Assembly: GCA_913061075.1 (NCBI GenBank)
Contig: CAJXSK010000001.1
Coordinates: 62,001 to 126,000, forward strand
Length of the DNA: 64,000 bases
Origin: an uncultured Piscirickettsiaceae bacterium
Lineage (GTDB): Bacteria > Pseudomonadota > Gammaproteobacteria > Methylococcales > Cycloclasticaceae
Reading direction: 5' to 3'
The first letter of the stretch is position 1. Each line of letters opens with the position of its first letter. The notes under the pieces are model-generated. The model was not told the DNA's origin, did no database searches, and was given only the letters and a program-made list of their open reading frames with translations. This document shows, piece by piece, positions 46,930 through 61,644 of the stretch. A program made the position numbers and the translations under genes.

Positions 46930-49900
46930 ATGCGTTTGGAAAAAATAAAACTCTCTGGTTTTAAGTCATTTGTTGACACAACCACCATCCCTTTTATGAG
47001 TGATATGGTCGGGATTGTTGGCCCAAATGGCTGTGGGAAGTCCAACGTCATTGATGCTGTTCGATGGGTGATGGGTGAGAGTTCTGCGAAAAACTTACGT
47101 GGCGATCAAATGGCCGATGTTATTTTCAATGGATCATCCACACGTAAGCCTGTTGGACAAGCATTCGTAGAATTAATTTTTGATAATACAGATGGAACCA
47201 TTACCGGCGAATATGCGGGTAATCGCCAAATTGCTTTAAAACGACAAGTAAACCGTGAAGGACAGTCTGCCTATTTTCTGAACGGTACGCGCTGCCGACG
47301 CAAAGACATTACAGATTTGTTCTTGGGGACAGGGCTTGGTCCAAGAAGTTATGCGATTATCGAGCAAGGGACTATTTCAAGGTTAATTGAGGCTAAACCT
47401 GAAGAGCTTCGTGTGTTTCTTGAAGAAGCGGCGGGTATTTCTAAATATAAAGAACGCCGACGAGATACAGAAAATAGAATGCGCAGAACGCGCGAAAACC
47501 TTGAGCGTATTGGCGACCTGTGCGAAGAGATAGAAAAACAATGCCGCCACTTGAAGCGTCAAGCAGGTACGGCGGAAAAATATAAAGCATTAAAAACAGA
47601 TGAGCGTAAAATTAAAGCGCAGCTACTTGCACTTAAATGGCAATCCTTAAATGTTTTAGATATAGAGCAGACGCAAAAACTAACCCAACTTAGTCTAGAG
47701 GTAGAGTCAATTGTCACAGGTCAGCGTGAGCTTGAGAAAAATTTAGAACAGCAGCGTGAAGGCTACAATGACCAACGTGAGAAGTGGAACAAAGTGCAAG
47801 CTGGATTTTATGCGATTGGGTCAGAAATTGCCAAAGCTGAACAAGCGCTCCAACATAAAAAGTCTGAGCTGGAACAACACCAGACACTTTATGAGCAAAG
47901 CAGCCAGTTAATTCAACGTGCTGAAACGGATGTTGCGAATGGAAAAGGCAGGCTATTAGAAACCGATAACAAAATTGAGCAGAATCAAGGTTTTATCGAA
48001 GAAGCCAAGATGCGTGAAAAGGATATCATTCAGCGTTTAAAGACTGCGGAGGAGGAAATGAACGCATGGCAAAAAATTTGGGATGATTTTACATATCAAG
48101 TGGCTGAGCCAAAGCGAAAAATTGATGTGGAAAAAGCTAAAATCACCCAATTTGATCGGCACTTAATTCAGTTGTCGAACCGAATAGAATCTGCAAAAAG
48201 AGAAGAGAATAACTTACAACAAGTGATATTAACGGATGGCTTGTCAGATATTCAACAAAACCACGATGAATTGGCTAGGCAGCACCAGGCTTCCTTATTA
48301 ACTGTAGAAGCGTTGCAAAAGAAAATAACCGATTCGCGAGATTTACTCCATCAGCATAATGAAAGTTTGGCGAAACATAGAGCTGAACATGCTCGGCTGT
48401 CGGGACGATTAGCATCAATAGAGATGTTTCAGCAGTCCAGTTTGGGGGATAAACAAAAAGCAGTCTCGCATTGGCTAAACAAGCTTGATTTATCGACATC
48501 CACTCGATTTGTTGAGCACTTATCAGTTAAAGATGGCTGGGAAAGAGCGGTGGAAACTGTATTGGGTTCATCGTTGCAGGCTATTTGTGTTGATGATTTA
48601 GCCCATGCAATGAAAGGCTTGAATGATTTACAAGGGGCTGACATCACCTTGTTAAGTAAACAATCAGTCTCAAATGCTAAGAAGTCGTCGACTAGCCTTG
48701 CGAACTTAATCGACTCATCTTTCATACCCGCCTCCTTATTTGAAGGTGTTCACTACGCTGAAACACTTGCCGAGGCAGAACACTTGCTGCCTAAATTGGA
48801 TGCTTGGGAATCTGTAATTACAAAAACAGGTGTTTGGTTACATTGTGATAGCGTGTTTGTTAAAAGCGAAGACAAACAAGGCAGTGCGCTCTCATTAGAG
48901 AAAGAAAAGAAATCAGTTATTGGCCGTTTGACTAAGTTGAATGTGTTAATTGCCGATACAGAACAGGCATTACGGCTTGCGCAAAGCGGTTTGGTGGAAT
49001 CCGAACAAGCACGTCAACAACAACATCAAGCGGAAGCGGATATGGCTAAGCAGGTTTCTGCATTGGCATTGCGGATGTCTGAAAAAACATCCAAAATCAA
49101 TCAAGCGAAGCATCGCCTTTCCTCCATAGCGGATGATTTACGTGTTGCGTTACAAGAAAAACAGCAAGATGAAACATTGTTGGCTACCAGTAAAAAACTA
49201 CTCGAAGAAACGATTAACGAAGCGTCTGAACTTGAAGCGCAAAGAGAAAGCTTTCAGGAGCAACGGTCCGTGCGCAAATTAGCGCTGGATGAAGCCAGAA
49301 CTGAGCTGCATTCTGAACGCGAAAAACTCCATCACCTAATGCTAGAGTTAGAATCGTTGCGGTCGAGTAAGGCGCTGACAACACAGAACCTAAACAGTAT
49401 TCAGGAAAAGTTGCTTCAAGCAGAAGAGCAACGGGGTAAGGCAAAAAAAGTGTTGCAACGTGGCGACCAGCCGTTAGATAAGCAGCGCGAAGAGTTGGAC
49501 GTATTGCTTAAGAATAAAATTAAAATTGAAGCTGAGCTAATTCAAGAAAGGCAAGCGGTTGAGCGATTTGAACAAACTATTCAGCAAATAGAAAAAAGCA
49601 GGCGTGGTAAAGAACATGATGTTCAGGTAGCGCGAGAGAATATGTCAACGGCTAAAGTGAACCATCAAGAAGTATTAGTCCGCAAGCAAACCTTGGTAGA
49701 GCAATCTCAAGAATCGGGTATTAACCTTGATGAGGTACTTAGTTCTTTAACAGATGATGCTGAAGAGGGTGGTTGGCAGCATCAGTTGAATGAGCTGACA
49801 TCAAAAATTGAGCGTCTTGGCCCGATTAATCTAACGGCTATCGAAGAGCTGGAAACACAGTCTGAGCGTCAGACGTATTTGACGGACCAACAAAAAGATT

Positions 49901-50430
49901 TAACCGATGCGCTCGAAACGTTAGTTGCAGCCATTGAAAAAATTGATAAAGAAAGCAGAACACTGTTTAAGCAAACGTTTGATAAAGTGAATAGTGGTTT
50001 CGAGAAGCGTTTCCCCAAATTATTTGGTGGGGGTAATGCGTATTTACAACTGACGGGCGGCGATATTCTTGATACGGGTGTTACGGTTATGGCGCGCCCT
50101 CCCGGCAAACGAAATAGCTCTATTCATTTGCTTTCGGGGGGCGAAAAAGCCTTAACAGCAGTTGCGTTGGTGTTTGCTATTTTTGACTTAAATCCGGCAC
50201 CTTTTTGTATGTTAGATGAAGTGGATGCGCCGTTAGATGAAGCCAATGTGGGCCGCTTTGGCGAGTTGGTTAAAGAAATGTCTAAGCAGGTTCAGATGAT
50301 ACTAATCACTCATAATAAAGCGACAATGGAAATTGCGCATCACCTATCAGGCGTTACAATGAAAGAGCCAGGGGTTTCTCGAATCGTATCAGTTGATATT
50401 GAAGAAGCGACTGAAATGGTTGTTAGTTAG
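46930..50430 (+). CDS. smc: chromosome segregation protein SMC
   Basis: GPNGCGKSNVIDAVRWVMGE, coiled coils, LLSGGEKALTAVALVFAIF. Confidence 0.98.
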   Translation: MRLEKIKLSGFKSFVDTTTIPFMSDMVGIVGPNGCGKSNVIDAVRWVMGESSAKNLRGDQMADVIFNGSSTRKPVGQAFVELIFDNTDGTITGEYAGNRQIALKRQVNREGQSAYFLNGTRCRRKDITDLFLGTGLGPRSYAIIEQGTISRLIEAKPEELRVFLEEAAGISKYKERRRDTENRMRRTRENLERIGDLCEEIEKQCRHLKRQAGTAEKYKALKTDERKIKAQLLALKWQSLNVLDIEQTQKLTQLSLEVESIVTGQRELEKNLEQQREGYNDQREKWNKVQAGFYAIGSEIAKAEQALQHKKSELEQHQTLYEQSSQLIQRAETDVANGKGRLLETDNKIEQNQGFIEEAKMREKDIIQRLKTAEEEMNAWQKIWDDFTYQVAEPKRKIDVEKAKITQFDRHLIQLSNRIESAKREENNLQQVILTDGLSDIQQNHDELARQHQASLLTVEALQKKITDSRDLLHQHNESLAKHRAEHARLSGRLASIEMFQQSSLGDKQKAVSHWLNKLDLSTSTRFVEHLSVKDGWERAVETVLGSSLQAICVDDLAHAMKGLNDLQGADITLLSKQSVSNAKKSSTSLANLIDSSFIPASLFEGVHYAETLAEAEHLLPKLDAWESVITKTGVWLHCDSVFVKSEDKQGSALSLEKEKKSVIGRLTKLNVLIADTEQALRLAQSGLVESEQARQQQHQAEADMAKQVSALALRMSEKTSKINQAKHRLSSIADDLRVALQEKQQDETLLATSKKLLEETINEASELEAQRESFQEQRSVRKLALDEARTELHSEREKLHHLMLELESLRSSKALTTQNLNSIQEKLLQAEEQRGKAKKVLQRGDQPLDKQREELDVLLKNKIKIEAELIQERQAVERFEQTIQQIEKSRRGKEHDVQVARENMSTAKVNHQEVLVRKQTLVEQSQESGINLDEVLSSLTDDAEEGGWQHQLNELTSKIERLGPINLTAIEELETQSERQTYLTDQQKDLTDALETLVAAIEKIDKESRTLFKQTFDKVNSGFEKRFPKLFGGGNAYLQLTGGDILDTGVTVMARPPGKRNSSIHLLSGGEKALTAVALVFAIFDLNPAPFCMLDEVDAPLDEANVGRFGELVKEMSKQVQMILITHNKATMEIAHHLSGVTMKEPGVSRIVSVDIEEATEMVVS

Positions 50431-50455
50431 ATTAATTAGGGTTTTAGGATAAAGA

Positions 50456-53181
<2,726 letters not shown>

Positions 53182-53196
53182 TGTTATTTTATTTCT

Positions 53197-54342
53197 ATGA
53201 ATAAGGAAGATATAGAAACGCGGGTTTGTATGTTGCAAAGCCATTTGGATGGGCTTATTGAACGCGTCCAAAGAAATGAAGTAACGTTGAAACGTTTTCA
53301 AGACCTGGAAATGCGTTTGTTGTCTTTAAATTCCTTGAAGGATCTTGTTCAGCACGTATTAGACGATATTCAAGTAGCATTTGATTTGGATTCGCTTTGC
53401 TTGGTGTTGGCGGATAAGAAAGCAGAGGTGCAAACATTTTTGTCAGAAGATGGTTTTAGATTTGATGACTATTCAAATTTAATGTTGCTTGAAAATGTTA
53501 ATGTGTTTAAGGAAAAGCTAGGTGTTGCGCAACGTATTCTGTTAGGTATGTCGAACGATGTGTTGAGTAACGAGTTTTGGCCAAAAAACAATAAAAAACC
53601 AGTTGCGGTCGCAATGCTACCGCTTGTTAGGCGTGGCGTTTATTTGGGTTGTTTAGTGCTTGGTAGTAAAGACCGTGAGCGTTTCTTGCCCGCGATGGAT
53701 ACATACTTTTTGCAACGATTAAGCAGCGTATTAAGTGTTTGCTTTGAAAACACCAGTAATTTCGAGCAACTAAGCCGCAGTAGCCTCTTTGATACGTTAA
53801 CAGGAGTGAATAATCGACGGTTTTTTGAACAACGCCTTAATGAAGAAATATTGCGTTCGCTAAGAACGGCAGATGATTTGACGTGTCTGTTTATTGATAT
53901 TGATTTTTTCAAAAAAGTTAACGATAGTTATGGTCATCAAATTGGAGACCAAGCATTGAAGCACGTTGCCGATGCCTTAAAAAGTCAATTGAGAAGCAAT
54001 GACATTTTGACGAGGTATGGCGGAGAGGAGTTTGTGGTGCTACTACCGACGGCATCTGAGCTAAAAGGTAATGAAGTGGCGGAAAGGATGCGTGCATGTG
54101 TTGAAGCTTGTCCACTAACGTTACAAAGCGGTAAGAAGCTAAAAATGACGGTATCTATCGGCACATCTACGTTCATCGTTGACAAGCCAAGAGCGTTTAA
54201 AGAATTAGATGGAGCGGTCTTGATAGAAGTGGCTGATAAATCTTTGTATAAAGCCAAAAACTCGGGTCGAAATAAAGTCTGTAGTGGTGGTGAGGTGCGC
54301 GCTGAACCCCTGGATAGCAACACGTCATTTAGTGCCGGTTAA
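53197..54342 (+). CDS. diguanylate cyclase with DUF484/GAF-like N-terminus
   Basis: YGGEEFVVLLP, DIDFFKKVNDSYGHQIGDQAL. Confidence 0.92.
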   Translation: MNKEDIETRVCMLQSHLDGLIERVQRNEVTLKRFQDLEMRLLSLNSLKDLVQHVLDDIQVAFDLDSLCLVLADKKAEVQTFLSEDGFRFDDYSNLMLLENVNVFKEKLGVAQRILLGMSNDVLSNEFWPKNNKKPVAVAMLPLVRRGVYLGCLVLGSKDRERFLPAMDTYFLQRLSSVLSVCFENTSNFEQLSRSSLFDTLTGVNNRRFFEQRLNEEILRSLRTADDLTCLFIDIDFFKKVNDSYGHQIGDQALKHVADALKSQLRSNDILTRYGGEEFVVLLPTASELKGNEVAERMRACVEACPLTLQSGKKLKMTVSIGTSTFIVDKPRAFKELDGAVLIEVADKSLYKAKNSGRNKVCSGGEVRAEPLDSNTSFSAG

Positions 54343-54512
54343 GACGCTTATATAAGACAAAACAAGAGTACCTTGTGCGGGGCTAAATAAGGTATAATTT
54401 CCGTTTAATTTTCCAATAACAAAGGCTACAAAAACAGCGGTTTTATAAAGCGCTCATTTGCTTATTGTTGTTGGGTCTAAAACTGCTTATATGTATGTGG
54501 AGATACTGGTAA

Positions 54513-57089
54513 ATGGCTGAGCTCACAACAGAAACTATACCCGTCAATATTGAAGATGAGATGCGGCAGTCGTATCTTGATTATGCGATGAGTGTCATTG
54601 TCGGCCGAGCGTTACCTGATGTTCGAGATGGCTTGAAGCCAGTTCATCGTCGCGTGTTATTCGCCATGAGCGTTTTGAACAATGATTGGAATAAACCGTA
54701 TAAAAAATCCGCACGTATTGTTGGTGATGTGATTGGTAAATACCACCCGCATGGCGATACGGCGGTTTATGACACGATTGTTAGGATGGCCCAGCCTTTT
54801 TCTATGCGCCATATGTTGGTGGATGGGCAAGGTAACTTTGGTTCTATAGACGGTGATTCAGCTGCTGCTATGCGGTATACCGAAATCAGAATGTCTAAGT
54901 TGTCGCATGAAATGTTGACGGATTTGGATAAAGAAACTGTCGATTTTAGTGCCAACTATGATGAGTCGGAGTATGAGCCAACAGTTTTACCGGCAAAGGT
55001 TCCTTTATTGCTTGTCAATGGCTCTGCGGGCATCGCTGTGGGCATGGCTACCAATATTCCGCCACATAACTTGGCTGAGATTACGTCAGCGTGTATTCAC
55101 TTAATTGATGAACCTGATGCGACGATTGATCAATTGATGGAGCATGTGCCTGGGCCGGATTTTCCTACGGCAGGTATTATTAACGGCGCTGATGGTATTC
55201 GTGAAGCGTATCTAACAGGGCGAGGCCGCATTTATCTGCGTGCTCGTTATCATGTAGAAGAGAGTACAACGGGTAAGCTTTCAATTGTGGTGACTGAATT
55301 ACCGTACCAGGTTAACAAAGCACGGTTAATGGAAAAAATTGCTCACCTAGTTAAAGATGGAAAGCTAGAAGGTATTTCTGGGCTACGTGATGAGTCTGAT
55401 AAAGACGGTATGCGGATGGTGATAGAGCTTAAGCGTGCTGAAGTTCCTGAAGTAATTATTAATAATTTATATCAACAAACGCAGTTACAGAATGTTTTTG
55501 GTATCAACATGGTGGCGCTTATCGATGGCCGTCCGCAATGTTTGAATTTAAAGCAAATATTAGACGCATTTATTGATCATAGGCGTGAAGTTGTTACGCG
55601 CCGTACAGTGTACCTTTTACGTAAAGCACGAGAACGCGCGCATACGTTAGAAGGGCTGGCAGTTGCATTGTCAAATATTGACGACATGATCGCGATGATT
55701 AAGGCAGCAAAAAACCCGGCAGAAGCTAAAGAGGCTTTGTTGGGAGCGGCATGGCAACCTGGATTAGTGGCAGAATTGCTTGAAAAAGCAGACTCGAGCC
55801 GATCACGCCCTGATAAGCTGGAAGAACACTATGGCATGGTTGATAAAAAATATTATCTATCGCCAGCACAAGCGCAAGCTATTTTAGAGCTGCGTTTACA
55901 CCGCTTGACAGGTCTTGAGCAAGATAAAATTCTCCAAGAATATAAAGACCTATTAGTTTCAATTGATGACTTGCTAGATATCATCGTTAACAGAACACGA
56001 TTAATGACTGTTATTAAAGACGAGTTAATTGACCTGGTTGAAGAATACAAAGAAGACAGACGGACCGAGATAGTCGAGCAGTTCTTAAATCTGACAGCAG
56101 AGGATTTGATTACTGAAGAAGATATGGTGGTCACGTTGTCGCACGAAGGCTACGTTAAGTCACAACCGTTAACAACTTACACGTCACAACGGCGCGGTGG
56201 TAAAGGTAAAACAGCGGCAAATACCAAAAATGAAGACTTTATAGATAAGTTATTTATCGCTAATACACATGACACGGTTTTATGCTTTTCAAGTAAAGGT
56301 AAAGTTTACTGGTTAAGGGTCTTTAACTTGCCTGTGGCGAGCCGGATTTCTCGCGGCAAGCCGATTGTTAACTTGCTACCATTGGAAAGTGATGAACGCA
56401 TCAATGCTATTTTACCGATACGTGAATTTAAAGACGATGAGTATATCTTAATGGTAGCCGAGTCTGGCACGGTGAAGAAGACGCTTATTAAAGAATTCGA
56501 AAAACCGCGCTCAAGTGGCAAAATTGCAATAGATTTACGTGAAGGCGATCAATTGGTCGGCGTGGATGTAACGGATGGTCAAAAAGACATTATGTTATTT
56601 GCAAGTTCTGGCAAAGTGACTAGTTTCAACGAGTCCGATGTTAGGCCAATGGGTCGAACAGCCAGTGGTGTTAGAGGAATGCGATTAAAGGATGGTGAGC
56701 AAATTATTTCATTGATAATTTCTCAACCAGGCACGGTTCTAACACTAACTGAAAATGGCTATGGCAAGCGTACTAAAGTGGAAGAGTACCCCATTCATAA
56801 GCGTGGTGGGCAAGGTGTCATCGCAATGCAAACAAGCGATAGAAATGGTGTGCTTGTGGGTGCAGTTCTTGTGGATGACAACGATGAAATAATGTTGATA
56901 ACTGATGGTGGTACGTTAGTAAGAACACGTACAAACGAAATCTCAGTGCTTGGGAGAAACACGCAAGGTGTGCGTGTAATTCGCCCAGGCAAGAATGAAA
57001 AGGTGATTGGCTTAGATAGAATTGCTTTTTTAGAAAGTGAAGAAGTAGATGAAGATGACGTATCGCCATCTTCAGACGATGAATTATAA
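54513..57089 (+). CDS. gyrA: DNA gyrase subunit A
   Basis: [30 protein letters not shown] GyrA box. Confidence 0.98.
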   Translation: MAELTTETIPVNIEDEMRQSYLDYAMSVIVGRALPDVRDGLKPVHRRVLFAMSVLNNDWNKPYKKSARIVGDVIGKYHPHGDTAVYDTIVRMAQPFSMRHMLVDGQGNFGSIDGDSAAAMRYTEIRMSKLSHEMLTDLDKETVDFSANYDESEYEPTVLPAKVPLLLVNGSAGIAVGMATNIPPHNLAEITSACIHLIDEPDATIDQLMEHVPGPDFPTAGIINGADGIREAYLTGRGRIYLRARYHVEESTTGKLSIVVTELPYQVNKARLMEKIAHLVKDGKLEGISGLRDESDKDGMRMVIELKRAEVPEVIINNLYQQTQLQNVFGINMVALIDGRPQCLNLKQILDAFIDHRREVVTRRTVYLLRKARERAHTLEGLAVALSNIDDMIAMIKAAKNPAEAKEALLGAAWQPGLVAELLEKADSSRSRPDKLEEHYGMVDKKYYLSPAQAQAILELRLHRLTGLEQDKILQEYKDLLVSIDDLLDIIVNRTRLMTVIKDELIDLVEEYKEDRRTEIVEQFLNLTAEDLITEEDMVVTLSHEGYVKSQPLTTYTSQRRGGKGKTAANTKNEDFIDKLFIANTHDTVLCFSSKGKVYWLRVFNLPVASRISRGKPIVNLLPLESDERINAILPIREFKDDEYILMVAESGTVKKTLIKEFEKPRSSGKIAIDLREGDQLVGVDVTDGQKDIMLFASSGKVTSFNESDVRPMGRTASGVRGMRLKDGEQIISLIISQPGTVLTLTENGYGKRTKVEEYPIHKRGGQGVIAMQTSDRNGVLVGAVLVDDNDEIMLITDGGTLVRTRTNEISVLGRNTQGVRVIRPGKNEKVIGLDRIAFLESEEVDEDDVSPSSDDEL

Positions 57090-57106
57090 CTAATAGGAGT
57101 TTTTGA

Positions 57107-58189
57107 ATGACGCGATTATTTAATTTTAGTGCTGGACCCGCAGGAATGCCTGAGCCAGTACTAGAAACAGCTCGCGATGAGATGTTAGATTGGCAGGGTG
57201 CAGGTATGTCCGTTATGGAGATGAGCCACCGTGGTAAGGACTTTATTTCGATAGCTGAAAAAGCAGAAGCGGATGTTCGTGAGTTATTGAATATTCCAAA
57301 CAATTACAAAGTGTTGTTTTTGCAAGGTGGAGCGACTGGGCAGTTTTCAATGGTGCCCATGAATTTACTGCGCGGTAAAACATCAGCTTGTTATGTGAAT
57401 ACCGGTGCTTGGTCAAAAAAAGCTATTTCTGAAGCTAAAATTCACTGCGATGTAAAAGTATCAGCAACATCTGAAGCTGATAAATTTATGTCAATTCCGC
57501 AAGTGAATACGTGGGATATAGATGAAAACTCAGCGTATTTGCACTATACAAGTAATGAAACAATCGGCGGTGTAGAGTTTCAGAGCATTCCTGATGTTGG
57601 GGGTCTAACACTAGTGGCCGATATGTCGTCAAACATTCTTTCAAGAGAAATTGATGTCAGTAAGTTCGGTGTCATTTATGCCGGCGGTCAGAAAAATATG
57701 GGTCCTTCAGGTATTGCATTAACAATAGTTAGAGAAGATCTGATGGGCGAGGTTGTTAAAGGCACACCGTCTATATTTGATTATCAAAAAAATGCCGATG
57801 CAGGTTCAATGTTAAACACGCCGCCAACATACAGTTGGTATTTGATGGGCTTGGTGTTTGATTGGCTAAAAGGTCAAGGTGGCGTTGCATCAATTGAGCA
57901 ACGAAACATTCGACAGGCAACTAAATTGTATTCAGCAATTGATGGTTCAGATTTTTACAGTAACCCTGTCGAGGTAAGCAGCCGTTCAAGAATGAACATA
58001 CCGTTTACCTTGGCAAACAGTGAGTTAGATGGTTTGTTTTTAGCTGAAGCTAAGAAAGTAGGGCTTGTTACATTAAAAGGCCATCGTTCTGTTGGCGGAA
58101 TGCGGGCGAGTATATATAACGCCATGCCTGAAGAAGGTGTGGATAATTTGGTTAGTTTTATGGCTGATTTTGAAAAAAATAACGCTTAA
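57107..58189 (+). CDS. serC: phosphoserine aminotransferase
   Basis: FNFSAGPAGMPEPVL, YAGGQKNMGPSG. Confidence 0.98.
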   Translation: MTRLFNFSAGPAGMPEPVLETARDEMLDWQGAGMSVMEMSHRGKDFISIAEKAEADVRELLNIPNNYKVLFLQGGATGQFSMVPMNLLRGKTSACYVNTGAWSKKAISEAKIHCDVKVSATSEADKFMSIPQVNTWDIDENSAYLHYTSNETIGGVEFQSIPDVGGLTLVADMSSNILSREIDVSKFGVIYAGGQKNMGPSGIALTIVREDLMGEVVKGTPSIFDYQKNADAGSMLNTPPTYSWYLMGLVFDWLKGQGGVASIEQRNIRQATKLYSAIDGSDFYSNPVEVSSRSRMNIPFTLANSELDGLFLAEAKKVGLVTLKGHRSVGGMRASIYNAMPEEGVDNLVSFMADFEKNNA

Positions 58190-58228
58190 TAATCAATAGA
58201 ATAAGATTAAATATTAAAGGTAAATAGC

Positions 58229-59392
58229 ATGTTCAAGATTCAAACATTAAACAATATTTCTGTAAAAGGTTTAGAAAAGTTTCCGAGAGATAATTACGAA
58301 GTAGCATCTGAATTACAAGCCCCGGATGCTTATATGCTGCGTTCGTTAAAGTTACACGATGCAGTCATCCCAGACAGTGTATTGGCTATTGGACGGGCAG
58401 GAGCGGGGGTTAACAATATCCCTATCGAAAAAATGAGTGCGCTCGGTGTGCCAGTTTTTAATGCACCCGGTGCAAATGCAAACGCTGTTAAAGAACTTGT
58501 GTTAGCGGGTATGTTGTTAGGTTGTCGTAACATTTGCCAAGCATGGGAATGTGCTAAAAATTTAGAAGGCAGTGATGAGTCAATAGCGAAAGAAGTAGAG
58601 CAAGTTAAAAAGAATTTTGTTGGTTTTGAATTGCCGGGTAAAACACTGGGTGTAATTGGACTTGGCGCTATTGGAACATCTGTGGCTAATACAGCTAGAG
58701 ATTTAGGAATGAATGTTGTGGGTTACGATCCTGCTATTACTGTTGAGCGTGCTTGGCAGTTGTCAGCAGAAATTGGTTCTGCAAATACAGTTGATGAACT
58801 GTTAGCTCAATCTGACTTCGTTACTATTCATGTGCCTTTTAATGAAGGGACAAAAAACTTAGTGAATGCGAGCCGTATCAGTATGATGAATGATAACGCT
58901 ATTATTTTGAATTTTTCTAGAAATGGTATTGTTAACGACGAAGACGTCGTGGCTGCGTTAGATTCAGGTAAGCTTTATGCGTATATATGTGACTTCCCTA
59001 GTAACTTATTAAAAGATCACCCTAAGGTGATTGCGCTACCTCACTTGGGCGCGTCTACAGGTGAAGCTGAAGAAAACTGTGCGATTATGATTGCTGATCA
59101 ACTTAAAGATTTTCTTGAGAATGGCAATATCAAAAACTCAGTAAATTTTCCCGCAGTTAAAATGCCGCGTGTTGTTGGTTTTAGAATGGCGATAGCTAAT
59201 TCAAATGTACCCAATATGGTTGGCCAAATATCAAGTATATTAGCGGATTCAGGCCACAACATATTGGATTTGTTGAATAAATCACGTGGAGAGATAGCCT
59301 ATACTTTATTGGATGTTGATACTGAAATAACCGATGATGTTGTTGGCCAAATTAAGAGTATTGAGGGTGTGCTTTCAGTAAGAACCCTTTAG
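58229..59392 (+). CDS. serA: D-3-phosphoglycerate dehydrogenase
   Basis: IGRAGAGVNNIP, LGVIGLGAIGTSVA, ALPHLGASTGEAEENCA, C-terminal ACT. Confidence 0.93.
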   Translation: MFKIQTLNNISVKGLEKFPRDNYEVASELQAPDAYMLRSLKLHDAVIPDSVLAIGRAGAGVNNIPIEKMSALGVPVFNAPGANANAVKELVLAGMLLGCRNICQAWECAKNLEGSDESIAKEVEQVKKNFVGFELPGKTLGVIGLGAIGTSVANTARDLGMNVVGYDPAITVERAWQLSAEIGSANTVDELLAQSDFVTIHVPFNEGTKNLVNASRISMMNDNAIILNFSRNGIVNDEDVVAALDSGKLYAYICDFPSNLLKDHPKVIALPHLGASTGEAEENCAIMIADQLKDFLENGNIKNSVNFPAVKMPRVVGFRMAIANSNVPNMVGQISSILADSGHNILDLLNKSRGEIAYTLLDVDTEITDDVVGQIKSIEGVLSVRTL

Positions 59393-59401
59393 GATTGAAT
59401 T

Positions 59402-60487
59402 ATGAGTGTTGATAAATCGTTAACAGATCTGCGTGTTGCTATTGATGCGTTAGATAATCAATTATTAACACTCTTCAATCAGCGCGCGTGCTTAGCGCAA
59501 GATGTTGCACATATTAAAATTGCAGACGGAGAGGAGGGTGATTTTTACCGACCTGATCGCGAGGCTTCTGTTTTAAGGCGGGTTAAGGAAACAAACCCAG
59601 GGCCTTTAGATGGCGAAGATGTGGCGCGAATTTATCGTGAGTTAATGTCGTCGTGTTTGGCGCTAGAAAAGCCCCTTACAATTGCTTTTTTAGGGCCTAC
59701 TGGAACATTTACGCAAGAAGCTGCACTTAAGCACTTTGGACACGCTGTTAACACACAGGCAACATCCACAATTTCTGATGTGTTTCATCAGGTCGAGACA
59801 GGTAATGCGCACTATGGTGTTGTACCTGTTGAAAACTCAACTGAAGGCGTTATTACTCACACATTAGATACATTTTTGTCCTCTTCGCTGCGTATTTGTG
59901 GTGAAGTTGCACTAAGAATACATCACCATCTTCTTTCTAAAACGTCTAACTTGAAAGAAATAACAATAGTGTATTCTCACCAACAATCCCTAGGTCAATG
60001 TAGACAATGGTTGGCAACAAATATCCCGAAAGTCGAAGTGGTTGCTGTTAGTAGTAATGCTGAAGCAGCAAGATTGGCGTCTGAAACACCAACAGCCGCA
60101 GCAATAGCGGGTGAAATAGCGGCAGATATTTATCAGCTGAACAGATTGGCGAGCCATATTGAAGATGAAACGCATAACACCACGCGATTTTTAGTGATAG
60201 GTGAAAGGGAAGTGCCAGTTAGTGGTGAAGATAAAACTAGCATGTTGATATCTACTAAAAATGTCGCAGGTGCATTACAAGGTGTTCTTGCACCGTTTGC
60301 CTATGCAGGCATTAGTCTTAATAAAATCGAATCACGCCCTTCTCGCCAAGGTGCTTGGGAGTATGTTTTTTTTGTTGATATTGATGGGCATAAAGATGAT
60401 GAAAATGTTTCAAAAGTTTTAAAAGAACTTGAGTCAAACGTAAATTTTCTGACAGTACTTGGATCGTATCCAAAGGCTGTTATCTAA
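59402..60487 (+). CDS. pheA: chorismate mutase/prephenate dehydratase
   Basis: FLGPTGTFTQEAALKHFG, VPVENSTEGVI, THNTTRFLVIG-like NTTRFLVI, ESRPSRQGAWEY. Confidence 0.97.
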   Translation: MSVDKSLTDLRVAIDALDNQLLTLFNQRACLAQDVAHIKIADGEEGDFYRPDREASVLRRVKETNPGPLDGEDVARIYRELMSSCLALEKPLTIAFLGPTGTFTQEAALKHFGHAVNTQATSTISDVFHQVETGNAHYGVVPVENSTEGVITHTLDTFLSSSLRICGEVALRIHHHLLSKTSNLKEITIVYSHQQSLGQCRQWLATNIPKVEVVAVSSNAEAARLASETPTAAAIAGEIAADIYQLNRLASHIEDETHNTTRFLVIGEREVPVSGEDKTSMLISTKNVAGALQGVLAPFAYAGISLNKIESRPSRQGAWEYVFFVDIDGHKDDENVSKVLKELESNVNFLTVLGSYPKAVI

Positions 60488-60510
60488 ATTTATGATGAAA
60501 TGTTGATAGA

Positions 60511-61644
60511 TTGATGCACGATAAAAAATATTTTGATGATTTAGTAATACCGTCCATTAAAGGATTAACCGCGTATATACCCGGTAAACCGATTGAGGAA
60601 GTAGAGCGAGGATTAGGCTTAAAAAACATCATTAAACTGGCTTCAAACGAAAACCCTAAGGGGCCGAGTAAACGTGTACTAAAAGCCATTGAAATGGCGA
60701 GTAAAGATATATCTCAATATCCGGATGGCAATGGTTTTTATTTAAAACAAGCGATAGCCAAGAAATACGCTATAACTGATGACATGATTACATTGGGGAA
60801 TGGCTCAAATGATGTATTGGATATAATAGCGCGAGCATTTCTTGGTCCAAATCGAGAGGCAGTGTTTTCAGAGCATGCATTCGTTGTCTATTCAATCGCA
60901 ACGCAATCAGTTAGTGCTGTTTCTAGAGTAGCCAAGGCTTGTTCACCTGATTCAGAGCAACCTTATGGGCATGATTTGGCAGCGATGCGTTGTTTAGTAA
61001 ACGATAAAACCTCCGTTGTGTTTATAGCGAACCCAAACAATCCGACGGGTACTTGGTTAAGTGATGAAGAACTGGAAGGCTTCATAAATGGACTTCCACA
61101 ACACGTTATTGTTGTACTTGATGAAGCGTATTGTGAATACAGCGAAACGTATGACGATAGTGCGAGTGTTAAGTGGGTTCAACGTTATCCTAATTTGATT
61201 GTGACTAGAACGTTCTCAAAAGCTTATGGTTTGGCAGGCTTAAGAGTTGGTTATTCCATTTGTCATTCAGGAATAGCCGGTTTATTAAACCGGGTTCGGC
61301 AACCCTTTAATGTGAATTCTTTGGCATTAGTTGCGGCAAAGATAGCATTGGCAGATGACGATTATTTGGTTGAAACGAGGGCGCTAAACGCCAAAGGTTT
61401 AAAACAACTAGAAGGTGGTTTTTCGGCGTTAAACTTAAATTATATCCCGTCAAAAGGTAATTTCATTACCGTAGATGTTGGGGGTGATGCTGTGCAAATT
61501 TACGAAAAATTATTGCATGAAGGCGTTATTGTTAGGCCAATATCTGGTTATGATTTGCCGAACCACTTAAGAGTATCTGTTGGTACAGCAGAACAAAACG
61601 AACTACTGCTGAAAGCGCTTAAAAAGGTATTAACCTGTGTTTAA
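60511..61644 (+). CDS. hisC: histidinol-phosphate aminotransferase
   Basis: KLASNENPKGPS, NPNNPTGTW, TRTFSKAYGLAGLRVGY. Confidence 0.95.
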   Translation: MMHDKKYFDDLVIPSIKGLTAYIPGKPIEEVERGLGLKNIIKLASNENPKGPSKRVLKAIEMASKDISQYPDGNGFYLKQAIAKKYAITDDMITLGNGSNDVLDIIARAFLGPNREAVFSEHAFVVYSIATQSVSAVSRVAKACSPDSEQPYGHDLAAMRCLVNDKTSVVFIANPNNPTGTWLSDEELEGFINGLPQHVIVVLDEAYCEYSETYDDSASVKWVQRYPNLIVTRTFSKAYGLAGLRVGYSICHSGIAGLLNRVRQPFNVNSLALVAAKIALADDDYLVETRALNAKGLKQLEGGFSALNLNYIPSKGNFITVDVGGDAVQIYEKLLHEGVIVRPISGYDLPNHLRVSVGTAEQNELLLKALKKVLTCV

